Of a DNA stretch of 6,913 nt, positions 1 through 5,681 are shown piece after piece. Within the stretch, counting starts at the first letter, position 1, and every line of letters starts with the position of its first letter. Made by a program: the position numbers and the translations under genes. The notes below the pieces were generated by a model. It searched no databases. It saw only the letters and a list, made by a program, of their open reading frames with translations, and was not told the origin of the DNA. Source of the stretch: an uncultured Paracoccaceae bacterium (lineage in GTDB: Bacteria > Pseudomonadota > Alphaproteobacteria > Rhodobacterales > Rhodobacteraceae); assembly GCA_937916485.1 (NCBI GenBank), contig CALFSV010000132.1:1-6913 (forward strand), in the 5' to 3' direction.

Positions 1-156
1 TGCCCTCAAGCGGCAATATCGGCGCAGCCGAGGCCGTTGATCAGACTTTCCTTAGGCAAATCTGCCTTAAAGGTGAGGCAGGTTTAACAGACCCAAGGTT
101 AACGATACATTAATTCTGATGGGCGTGAAACAAGATTGTTATGCGTGGGGCTGGGA
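1..156. other. Left flank without a convincing gene
   Basis: No gene can be supported here. One plus-strand frame is open from position 3 to a TAA at 111-113 (36 codons, reading ...AEAVDQTFLRQICL...), which could be the C-terminal end of a gene convergent with mutT. It is too short, and recognisable to me as no family, so I do not call it a CDS. The first 50 bases are GC-rich and the remainder is more AT-rich, as is common downstream of genes. The region contains one hairpin (58-85). Otherwise I see nothing. Confidence 0.4.
58..85. terminator. Hairpin downstream of mutT, possible terminator
   Basis: AAATCTGCC (58-66) and GGCAGGTTT (77-85) form a 9-bp stem with one T-G pair and a 10-nt loop. 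The A-tract on the left arm and the T-tract on the right arm give a short T-run at the stem base in both directions. It lies about 70 bp past the mutT stop codon on the minus strand, so it could end the leftward operon, and possibly also a rightward gene arriving from outside the window. The T-run is short, so strength is doubtful. This is seen by eye; no folding energy was calculated. Confidence 0.3.
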
Positions 157-555
157 TCACAGCCAGTCGCGCAGGATCGGAATCAGTGGAATATCTGCCG
201 GTGGCATAGGGTAGTTCTTCAGATCATGTGCGCGGACCCATTTAAGGGTCTGCCCTTCGCGAGCTTGCGCAATCCCCTCCCACTTGCGGCAGGCAAAGAG
301 CGGCATCAGCAGGTGAAAGTCCTCATAGCTGTGACTGGCGAAGGTCAGCGGCGCCAGACAGCTCGACCATGTGTCGATCCCAAGTTCCTCCTGCAATTCA
401 CGAATAAGGGCTGTCTCGGGCGTCTCGCCCGGCTCCACCTTGCCACCGGGAAACTCCCAGAGACCGGCCATGGATTTACCCTCGGGGCGCTGCGCCAGAA
501 GGATGCGCCCGTCCACATCAATCAGAGCGACCGCTGAGACCAAAACAACCCTCAT
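157..555 (-). CDS. mutT: MutT-family Nudix hydrolase, probable 8-oxo-dGTP diphosphatase
   Basis: A 132-residue protein, the usual length for MutT. A complete Nudix box spans G38-I60: G38, E44, R52-E53-L54, E56-E57 and G59-I60, so the metal-binding glutamates of the GX5EX7REUXEEXGU signature are all present. Upstream of it, LLAQRPEGKSMAGLWEFPGGK (residues 19-39) is the pattern typical of MutT itself rather than generic Nudix enzymes. The family cleaves oxidised dGTP to the monophosphate plus pyrophosphate in the cytoplasm, preventing A:T to C:G transversions. The ATG overlaps the argJ stop as ATGA (minus strand, 555-552) and there is no clear Shine-Dalgarno sequence. Translation is therefore probably coupled to argJ, and the gene is the last in the leftward operon. 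Substrate assignment rests on family resemblance; another Nudix specificity is possible. Confidence 0.9.
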   Translation of the reverse strand: MRVVLVSAVALIDVDGRILLAQRPEGKSMAGLWEFPGGKVEPGETPETALIRELQEELGIDTWSSCLAPLTFASHSYEDFHLLMPLFACRKWEGIAQAREGQTLKWVRAHDLKNYPMPPADIPLIPILRDWL

Positions 556-1781
556 GAGCGGTAATCGGCGTTGATGTCGATATAGCCGTGGGTGAGGTCG
601 CAGCTCCAGACACAGGCCGTGCCGCCGCCCAGACCCAGATCGACGCTGATCACGAGGTTTTGGCCTTTCATATAGGCCGCCGCGTCCGCCTCGCTGTAGC
701 CGGGGTTCACCCAGCCATTATCGGCCACGAGGATATCCCCGAACCAGATCGAGAGCCGGTCGCGGTCTGCCCGCGCACCGGATTTGCCCACGGCCATGAC
801 GACGCGGCCCCAATTGGCGTCCTCGCCTGCCAGCGCGGTTTTCACCAGCGGTGAGTTGGCGATGGATTTGGCGTGGATATGCGCGTCGCTGTCGCTCGCG
901 GCACCGGATACGGAGACCTCCACAAATTTTGTGGCCCCTTCGCCGTCGCGCACGACCTGATGCGCGAGGTCCAGCATCACACGGCGCAGCCCCTCCATGA
1001 AGCCGATGGAATGCTCTGTGATCTCCACACCGCTCGCCCCGGTGGCGGCTACAAGCACTGTGTCGGACGTGGATGTGTCGCTATCGACGGTGATGCAGTT
1101 GAACGTGGTGCGGTTGAGCGCGCCGGTCATGGATTGCAGCACTGGCATCGGCACAGCGGCATCGGTGAAGATATAGACCAGCATCGTCGCCATATCTGGC
1201 GCGATCATACCTGACCCTTTTGCGAACCCGGCGATGCGCACGGTTTGCCCGTCGATCATCACCTTGGTCGCGGACCCCTTGGGGAAGGTGTCTGTGGTCA
1301 TGATGGCGCGGGCGGCGGCCTCGATCCCGTCGGGGCTCAGAGCAGCGGCCAGCTCAGTGGCTTTCGCAGTGATACGGTCATGCGGCAGTGGCTCCCCGAT
1401 CACCCCGGTGGAGGATGAAAAGACCCGCGTCTCAGGCACGCCCACGGCCGCTGCCACAGCGGCGGTGACGGCCCGCACGGCCTCGACCCCAAGCGCGCCG
1501 GTGAAGGCGTTGGCATTGCCGGAATTCACGATGATCGCGGCACCCTCGGACGAGGCTCGACCAATCTTGGCCTGACAATCCAGCACCGGTGCTGCGCGTG
1601 TGGCAGAGCGTGTGAACACCCCCGCAACCGTGCTGCCCGGAGCCAGATGGGCCAGCATCACATCGGTGCGGCCCTCGTATTTCACCCCGGCGGCGGCAGT
1701 TGCAAAGCGCACACCCTCAATCACGGGAAGCGTGGGGAATGCGGGCGGTGCCAGCGGGGAGACGTGGGTAATCTTTGCCAT
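552..1781 (-). CDS. argJ: Bifunctional glutamate N-acetyltransferase / ornithine acetyltransferase ArgJ
   Basis: A 409-residue protein, normal for ArgJ. It transfers acetyl from N-acetylornithine to glutamate in the cyclic arginine pathway and may also make N-acetylglutamate from acetyl-CoA. The family is an Ntn hydrolase that cuts itself into two chains. The cleavage motif KGSGMIAPDMATML is present with nucleophile Thr199. Other conserved blocks are STGVIGE (124-130, oxyanion region), RDGEGATK (278-285), NSPLVKTA (309-316), GEDANWGR (319-326) and the C-terminal DLTHGYIDINADYRS (395-409). The frame is open further upstream to 1853, overlapping the preceding gene. I chose the ATG at 1781 because the ArgJ-like sequence starts there (MAKITHVSPLAP) and it lies 4 nt after the upstream stop codon. 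The ribosome site is weak, so coupling to the isomerase gene is likely. The 3' end overlaps mutT by 4 nt. Confidence 0.95.
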   Translation of the reverse strand: MAKITHVSPLAPPAFPTLPVIEGVRFATAAAGVKYEGRTDVMLAHLAPGSTVAGVFTRSATRAAPVLDCQAKIGRASSEGAAIIVNSGNANAFTGALGVEAVRAVTAAVAAAVGVPETRVFSSSTGVIGEPLPHDRITAKATELAAALSPDGIEAAARAIMTTDTFPKGSATKVMIDGQTVRIAGFAKGSGMIAPDMATMLVYIFTDAAVPMPVLQSMTGALNRTTFNCITVDSDTSTSDTVLVAATGASGVEITEHSIGFMEGLRRVMLDLAHQVVRDGEGATKFVEVSVSGAASDSDAHIHAKSIANSPLVKTALAGEDANWGRVVMAVGKSGARADRDRLSIWFGDILVADNGWVNPGYSEADAAAYMKGQNLVISVDLGLGGGTACVWSCDLTHGYIDINADYRS

Positions 1782-1785
1782 GTTC

Positions 1786-2640
1786 TCAGTCTGCCAGAAG
1801 GTCGAAACGGTCCAAAACCGAGGGGCTGAGCGCGTCTCCGGCCGCTCGGTCAACTTCGCCCGTGCTGGTCAGGGCTGCGACGGCCTCTTCCACGGCGGCC
1901 ACGCGCAGGGCTTCTTCGATTTCTCCGCGAACGTCCTCAAGCTCGGGGCGGGCGGCGACACGTGTCTCGGACAGCAGGATCACATGCCAGCCAAATTGTG
2001 TCTCAACCGGAGGCGAAACGCTGCCCACGTCCATCTGCTCCACCGCAGCCTGGAATTCCTCGACCATCATGCCGGCGCCGAACCAGCCCAGCTTCCCGCC
2101 GCCAGGGCCCGAGGGGCCTGTGGAATGTTCCTGTGCGAGGGCCGCGAAATCCGCACCCCCCTCCAGAAGGCCGACCAGCTCCTGCGCTTTTTCCTCGGTT
2201 TCGACCAGAATATGCGAGGCGCTGTATTCGGTCACATCGTCGCCGTTGACATAGTTGGCTTGGAAATAGGCCTCGATCGCGGCGTCGTTCACGGCGGTTG
2301 TGGTGATGCGGTTGATCTCTTCGCTGGCCGTCACGGCGCGGCGCTCATTCTCCAACATCAGCTGGCTCACCTTCGACAGATCGCCGCCGCGGGCATCCAT
2401 CATAAAGGTTTGTTGAACAAGCTGGTCCAAAATCCCCGTGTAAAGCACGTCTGCGGGCAGTTGCGCGAACTGATCCGGAAGCCCTGCGCGCAACACGATC
2501 ATATGGCCCAGAGTGATCTCGGTGTTGTTGACCGTGGCCACGACCGTGTCGGCGGTGACGTCGTCCTGAGCCGTGGCGGGCAAGGCAAGCGCCCCGATCA
2601 GGGCGATGGAAAGCGGGAGGCGGGAAAGCTGGGGGATCAT
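1786..2640 (-). CDS. Exported parvulin-type peptidyl-prolyl cis-trans isomerase
   Basis: A 284-residue protein beginning with a signal peptide: IPQLSRLPL, a hydrophobic core SIALIGALAL and an ATA|Q cleavage site after about residue 24. No lipobox cysteine is seen, so it is predicted to be a soluble periplasmic protein. An N-terminal SurA/PrsA-like helical region precedes a parvulin rotamase domain at about 137-227. Recognisable blocks are YSASHILVETEEKA (His143), ADFAALAQEHSTGPSGPGGGKLGWF (163-187), EEF (194-196) and QFGWHVILL (215-223, His219). Such proteins speed proline isomerisation in secreted and outer-membrane proteins. The frame is open to 2811 and another ATG lies at 2649. I prefer 2640 because AAAGGA sits 8 nt upstream and the signal peptide follows directly. 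The gene is divergent from secA and first in the operon with argJ. The exact subfamily (SurA, PrsA or PpiC/D-like) is not resolved. Confidence 0.88.
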   Translation of the reverse strand: MIPQLSRLPLSIALIGALALPATAQDDVTADTVVATVNNTEITLGHMIVLRAGLPDQFAQLPADVLYTGILDQLVQQTFMMDARGGDLSKVSQLMLENERRAVTASEEINRITTTAVNDAAIEAYFQANYVNGDDVTEYSASHILVETEEKAQELVGLLEGGADFAALAQEHSTGPSGPGGGKLGWFGAGMMVEEFQAAVEQMDVGSVSPPVETQFGWHVILLSETRVAARPELEDVRGEIEEALRVAAVEEAVAALTSTGEVDRAAGDALSPSVLDRFDLLAD

Positions 2641-2648
2641 ATGGGTCA

Positions 2649-2654
2649 TCCTTT
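2649..2654 (-). promoter_or_regulatory. Ribosome binding site that sets the isomerase start
   Basis: AAAGGA on the minus strand is a good Shine-Dalgarno match and lies 8 nt before the ATG at 2640. It runs into the alternative ATG at 2649, which it is too close to serve. This supports the 284-residue product over the 287-residue one. Confidence 0.55.
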
Positions 2655-2691
2655 GCCATATCGGGCGTGGGGCACTCAGGGGTGCGCGGCG

Positions 2692-2719
2692 TTGACACTC
2701 TGCCAGCAGGGTCTTACAT
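2692..2719 (+). promoter_or_regulatory. Candidate secA promoter
   Basis: A perfect TTGACA at 2692-2697 is followed after 16 nt by TTACAT (2714-2719), a weak -10. Transcription would start near 2726, leaving a leader of about 105 nt before secA. The -35 match is seen directly; activity is inferred. The same interval must hold the leftward promoter of the isomerase operon, which I could not place with confidence. Confidence 0.35.
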
Positions 2720-2720
2720 C

Positions 2721-2736
2721 GCCTTAAGATCAAGGC
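2721..2736. repeat. Short inverted repeat next to the secA promoter
   Basis: GCCTT (2721-2725) and AAGGC (2732-2736) flank the 6-nt spacer AAGATC, just past the candidate -10. The position would suit a regulator site or the very start of the transcript, but 5-bp arms can easily arise by chance. Confidence 0.25.
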
Positions 2737-2831
2737 ATTCCCGCTGATTTCGGGCCTGTTGTAGGCGCGCAAGGGAAACGGGGCAAGCCATTGCCCGTCA
2801 CAAGATGTCAAAACACCGGAACGGATTGAAT

Positions 2832-5552
2832 ATGCTGGGTTTAGGAACTGTCGCTCGTAAGGTTTTCGGAACCCCGAATGACCGCAAGGTCAAGGCCGTG
2901 CGGCCCCTTGTGGCCCAGATCAACGCGCTTGAACCCGAGATGCAGGCGCTGAGCGATCAGGGTTTGATTGACAAGACGGCGGAACTTCGCGAGCGCGCCA
3001 ATAATGGTGAGAGCCTTGATGCGCTTTTGCCCGAGGCGTTTGCCAATTGCCGCGAGGCGGCGTGGCGAGCGCTTGGTTTGCGGGCATTCGATGTGCAGCT
3101 TATGGGCGGGATTTTCCTGCATCAGGGCAACATCGCCGAAATGAAAACGGGCGAGGGCAAGACCCTCGTGGCGACCTTCCCGGCCTATCTCAACGCGCTG
3201 ACTGGCAAGGGCGTGCATATCGTCACGGTGAACGATTATCTGGCCACGCGCGACAGCGAGTGGATGAGCAATGTATTCTCCGCGCTGGGCATGACCACCG
3301 GCTGTGTGATCCCTGGACAAAACGATACAGAAAAGCGCGTGGCCTATGCGTGTGACGTGACCTATGCCACCAACAATGAGCTTGGGTTCGATTACCTGCG
3401 CGACAACATGAAGCCCGAGCTGAGCCAGATGAGCCAGCATGGCCATAACTTCGCCGTGGTCGATGAGGTGGACAGCATCCTGATTGATGAGGCGCGGACG
3501 CCCCTGATCATCTCCGGCCCCGCGCAGGACCGATCCGAGTTGTACACGGCCATTGATCTCTTGATCCCCGAACTGCTGGATGAGCATTTCAAGCTTGATG
3601 AGAAGACGCGCAATGTGACCTTCACTGATGAGGGAAACGAGTTTCTCGAAGAGCTTCTGGTGACGCGGGGCGTGTTGCCCGAGGAGCAATCGCTCTATGA
3701 TCCCGAAAGCACCACGATCGTGCACCACGTCAATCAGGGTCTGCGCGCGCACAAGCTCTTTACGAAGGACAAGGATTACATCGTTCGTGATAGTGAGGTC
3801 GTCCTGATCGACGAATTCACGGGTCGGATGATGGCTGGGCGGCGTCTCTCGGATGGCCTGCATCAAGCGATCGAGGCGAAGGAGGGCTGTGATATCAAGC
3901 CGGAGAACGTCACGCTCGCCTCCGTCACGTTCCAGAACTATTTCCGCCTCTATGACACGCTGAGCGGGATGACCGGCACAGCGGCCACCGAGGCTGAGGA
4001 ATTTGCCGAAATCTACGGTCTTGGCGTCGTCGAAGTGCCGACCAACCGCCCTATCGCGCGGATCGACAAGGATGATGCGGTCTACCGCACCCAAGACGAG
4101 AAGTTCAAAGCGGTGATCAAGGCGATCCGCGAGTCTCACGAAAAGGGTCAGCCCATTCTGGTCGGCACCACGTCGATTGAGAAATCCGAGACGCTGAGCC
4201 AGCTTCTGACCGCCGAGGGGATCGAGCACAATGTCCTCAACGCGCGTCAGCACGAAAAAGAGGCCCAGATCGTGGGCGACGCGGGCAAGCTGGGGGCTGT
4301 GACAATTGCCACGAACATGGCCGGGCGCGGGACAGACATCAAGCTGGGCGGGAATGTGGAGCTGAAAGTGCTCGACGCGATTGCCGCCGATCCTGATGGC
4401 GATGCTGACGAGATCCGCAAGCGGATCGAAGATGCCCATACCGCCGATGAGAAGGCCGTGACCGATGCGGGCGGTCTCTTTGTTCTGGCCACCGAGCGGC
4501 ACGAGAGCCGCCGGATCGACAATCAGCTGCGCGGCCGCTCTGGCCGTCAGGGAGATCCGGGCATGTCCGCCTTCTTCCTCAGCCTTGATGACGATCTGAT
4601 GCGCATCTTCGGCTCCGAGCGACTTGAGAAGGTTCTGTCCGGGCTGGGCATGAAAGAGGACGAGGCGATCATCCACCCATGGGTGAACAAATCGCTGGAG
4701 CGCGCGCAGGCCAAGGTCGAAGGTCGCAACTTCGACATCCGCAAGCAGCTTTTGAAATTCGACGATGTGATGAACGAGCAGCGCAAGGTGATCTTCAGCC
4801 AGCGTCTGGATATCATGAAAGCCGAGGATCTGTCGGAAGTGATTGGCGACATGCGCGCCGAGGTGATCGACGATCTGGTCGATCAATATATGCCGCCCAA
4901 GACCTATGCAGATCAGTGGGACATGGAAGGTTTCCATCAGGCGTTGATGGAGCGGATGAATATGGACCTGCCCGTGATTGCATGGGGCGAGGAAGAAGGC
5001 GTCGACGACGAAGAGATCAGCGAACGTATCGAGAAAGCCGCCAACGAGATGATGGCGCAGAAAGCTGTCGCCTTTGGTCCTGAGGATATGCGCCGCATCG
5101 AAAAACAGATGCTGCTGCAAACCATCGATGGCAAATGGCGCGAGCATCTGTTGATGCTGGAGCATCTGCGCTCGGTCGTGGCGTTCCGTGGCTATGCGCA
5201 GCGGGACCCGCTCAATGAATACAAGAACGAGGCGTTTCAATTGTTTGAGTCCATGCTCGATGGTCTGCGTCAGGACGTGACGCAAAAGCTGGCTCAGGTG
5301 GCACCTATGTCCGAAGAAGAGCGCAACGCGCTGGTCCAGCAGATGATCGCTGAGCAGACCCGTATCGCCGCCGCCGGAAAAGACGCGCAAGCGGCAGGTG
5401 AGGCGCCTGCGTCCAGTGCTGTCACGGCAAGCGGTGCCGTTGATGGTTTCGATGAGGCCGACCCCACCACATGGGGCAACCCTGGACGGAATTCCGACTG
5501 TCCTTGCGGCTCGGGCAAGAAGTTCAAGCATTGCCATGGGCGCTTAACTTAA
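2832..5552 (+). CDS. secA: Protein translocase ATPase subunit SecA
   Basis: A 906-residue protein, the usual size for alphaproteobacterial SecA. It is the peripheral inner-membrane ATPase that pushes unfolded preproteins through SecYEG. Visible in order: Walker A MKTGEGKT (104-111, Lys110), Walker B VVDEVD with DEVD at 211-214 followed by [15 protein letters not shown], a preprotein-crosslinking region (about 220-370), motif [11 protein letters not shown] (493-502), motif [13 protein letters not shown] (567-577), and the helical scaffold and wing. The metal-binding tail has Cys890, Cys892, Cys901 and His902, which in the family contacts SecB and the ribosome. An ATG at 2805 in the same frame would add nine residues. 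I prefer 2832 because [13 protein letters not shown] is the family-like N-terminus and GGA at 2823-2825 gives a ribosome site. The gene has no frameshift or gap. It is divergent from the exported isomerase, and foreign-looking DNA begins at its stop codon, with no clear terminator between. Confidence 0.98.
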   Translation: MLGLGTVARKVFGTPNDRKVKAVRPLVAQINALEPEMQALSDQGLIDKTAELRERANNGESLDALLPEAFANCREAAWRALGLRAFDVQLMGGIFLHQGNIAEMKTGEGKTLVATFPAYLNALTGKGVHIVTVNDYLATRDSEWMSNVFSALGMTTGCVIPGQNDTEKRVAYACDVTYATNNELGFDYLRDNMKPELSQMSQHGHNFAVVDEVDSILIDEARTPLIISGPAQDRSELYTAIDLLIPELLDEHFKLDEKTRNVTFTDEGNEFLEELLVTRGVLPEEQSLYDPESTTIVHHVNQGLRAHKLFTKDKDYIVRDSEVVLIDEFTGRMMAGRRLSDGLHQAIEAKEGCDIKPENVTLASVTFQNYFRLYDTLSGMTGTAATEAEEFAEIYGLGVVEVPTNRPIARIDKDDAVYRTQDEKFKAVIKAIRESHEKGQPILVGTTSIEKSETLSQLLTAEGIEHNVLNARQHEKEAQIVGDAGKLGAVTIATNMAGRGTDIKLGGNVELKVLDAIAADPDGDADEIRKRIEDAHTADEKAVTDAGGLFVLATERHESRRIDNQLRGRSGRQGDPGMSAFFLSLDDDLMRIFGSERLEKVLSGLGMKEDEAIIHPWVNKSLERAQAKVEGRNFDIRKQLLKFDDVMNEQRKVIFSQRLDIMKAEDLSEVIGDMRAEVIDDLVDQYMPPKTYADQWDMEGFHQALMERMNMDLPVIAWGEEEGVDDEEISERIEKAANEMMAQKAVAFGPEDMRRIEKQMLLQTIDGKWREHLLMLEHLRSVVAFRGYAQRDPLNEYKNEAFQLFESMLDGLRQDVTQKLAQVAPMSEEERNALVQQMIAEQTRIAAAGKDAQAAGEAPASSAVTASGAVDGFDEADPTTWGNPGRNSDCPCGSGKKFKHCHGRLT

Positions 5553-5569
5553 TCAATTATTTCAATGAC

Positions 5570-5596
5570 TTAACAATCCATTGTACTGCATAAAAT
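5570..5596 (+). promoter_or_regulatory. Possible promoter for the integrase gene
   Basis: TTAACA (5570-5575, five of six to the -35 consensus) and TAAAAT (5591-5596, five of six to the -10) are separated by 15 nt, shorter than ideal. If used, transcription would begin inside the repeat cluster, so a protein bound to the repeats could control the integrase. In AT-rich DNA such matches are frequent, hence low confidence. Confidence 0.25.
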
Positions 5597-5604
5597 GTTA
5601 TGCA
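5587..5604. repeat. Inverted repeat TGCATAA / TTATGCA
   Basis: Two perfect 7-bp arms, 5587-5593 and 5598-5604, flank a 4-nt spacer AATG. The arms share the TATGCA core with the neighbouring repeats. Counting all copies, the core occurs four times between 5587 and 5632 in the order reverse, forward, forward, reverse. Confidence 0.6.
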
Positions 5605-5657
5605 ATTGTTATGCAAATGGCGAATTTGCATAGGTTGTTAGGCATTTGTTAGGCAAA
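5596..5657 (+). repeat. Two tandem pairs of 11-bp direct repeats
   Basis: TGTTATGCAAT (5596-5606) is followed directly by TGTTATGCAAA (5607-5617). After 18 nt come TGTTAGGCATT (5636-5646) and TGTTAGGCAAA (5647-5657), again head to tail. The consensus is TGTTAKGCAWW. Repeat starts are 11, 29 and 11 bp apart, so within each pair they fall on nearly the same helix face. The array lies between secA and the integrase start. Such iterated sites are typical of recombinase arm-binding sites, operators or iterons; which applies cannot be told from sequence alone. Confidence 0.7.
5610..5632. repeat. 9-bp inverted repeat, possible recombination core site
   Basis: TATGCAAAT (5610-5618) and ATTTGCATA (5624-5632) are perfect inverted arms around GGCGA. 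Read with 8-bp arms the spacer is 7 bp, close to the 6-8 bp crossover region flanked by inverted binding sites in tyrosine-recombinase attachment sites. It sits between the two direct-repeat pairs and overlaps the second repeat. As RNA it would form an AT-rich hairpin with no T-run after it, so it is not a convincing terminator for secA. Confidence 0.55.
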
Positions 5658-5681
5658 ACTGACGCTGAGTTTGAAGAAAAG

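Noticed and set aside
1600..2727. A 375-codon plus-strand frame opposite the isomerase gene and the start of argJ
   Set aside because: The minus strand carries the signal peptide, parvulin motifs and ArgJ blocks; the plus-strand translation has no family resemblance and is a composition artefact.
2805..2831. An earlier secA start codon adding nine residues
   Set aside because: No ribosome site precedes it, and the added residues (SKHRNGLN) do not look like the conserved SecA N-terminus, which begins at [13 protein letters not shown].
2841..5537. An 898-codon open frame on the minus strand, antisense to nearly all of secA
   Set aside because: It lies in register opposite a certain secA gene, where GC-rich codon bias removes stop codons from the antisense frame. 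Its translation is rich in His, Leu and Arg with no recognisable domain.
5587..5604. A chromosomal dif site for XerC/XerD
   Set aside because: The palindrome resembles dif only in being AT-rich with inverted arms. Neither half matches the dif half-site sequences I know, and the arms are too short.
5587..5657. A CRISPR array or plasmid replication iterons
   Set aside because: The units are only 11 bp, there are four, and no spacers of uniform CRISPR length separate them. No replication initiator is present, while a recombinase gene is directly adjacent.
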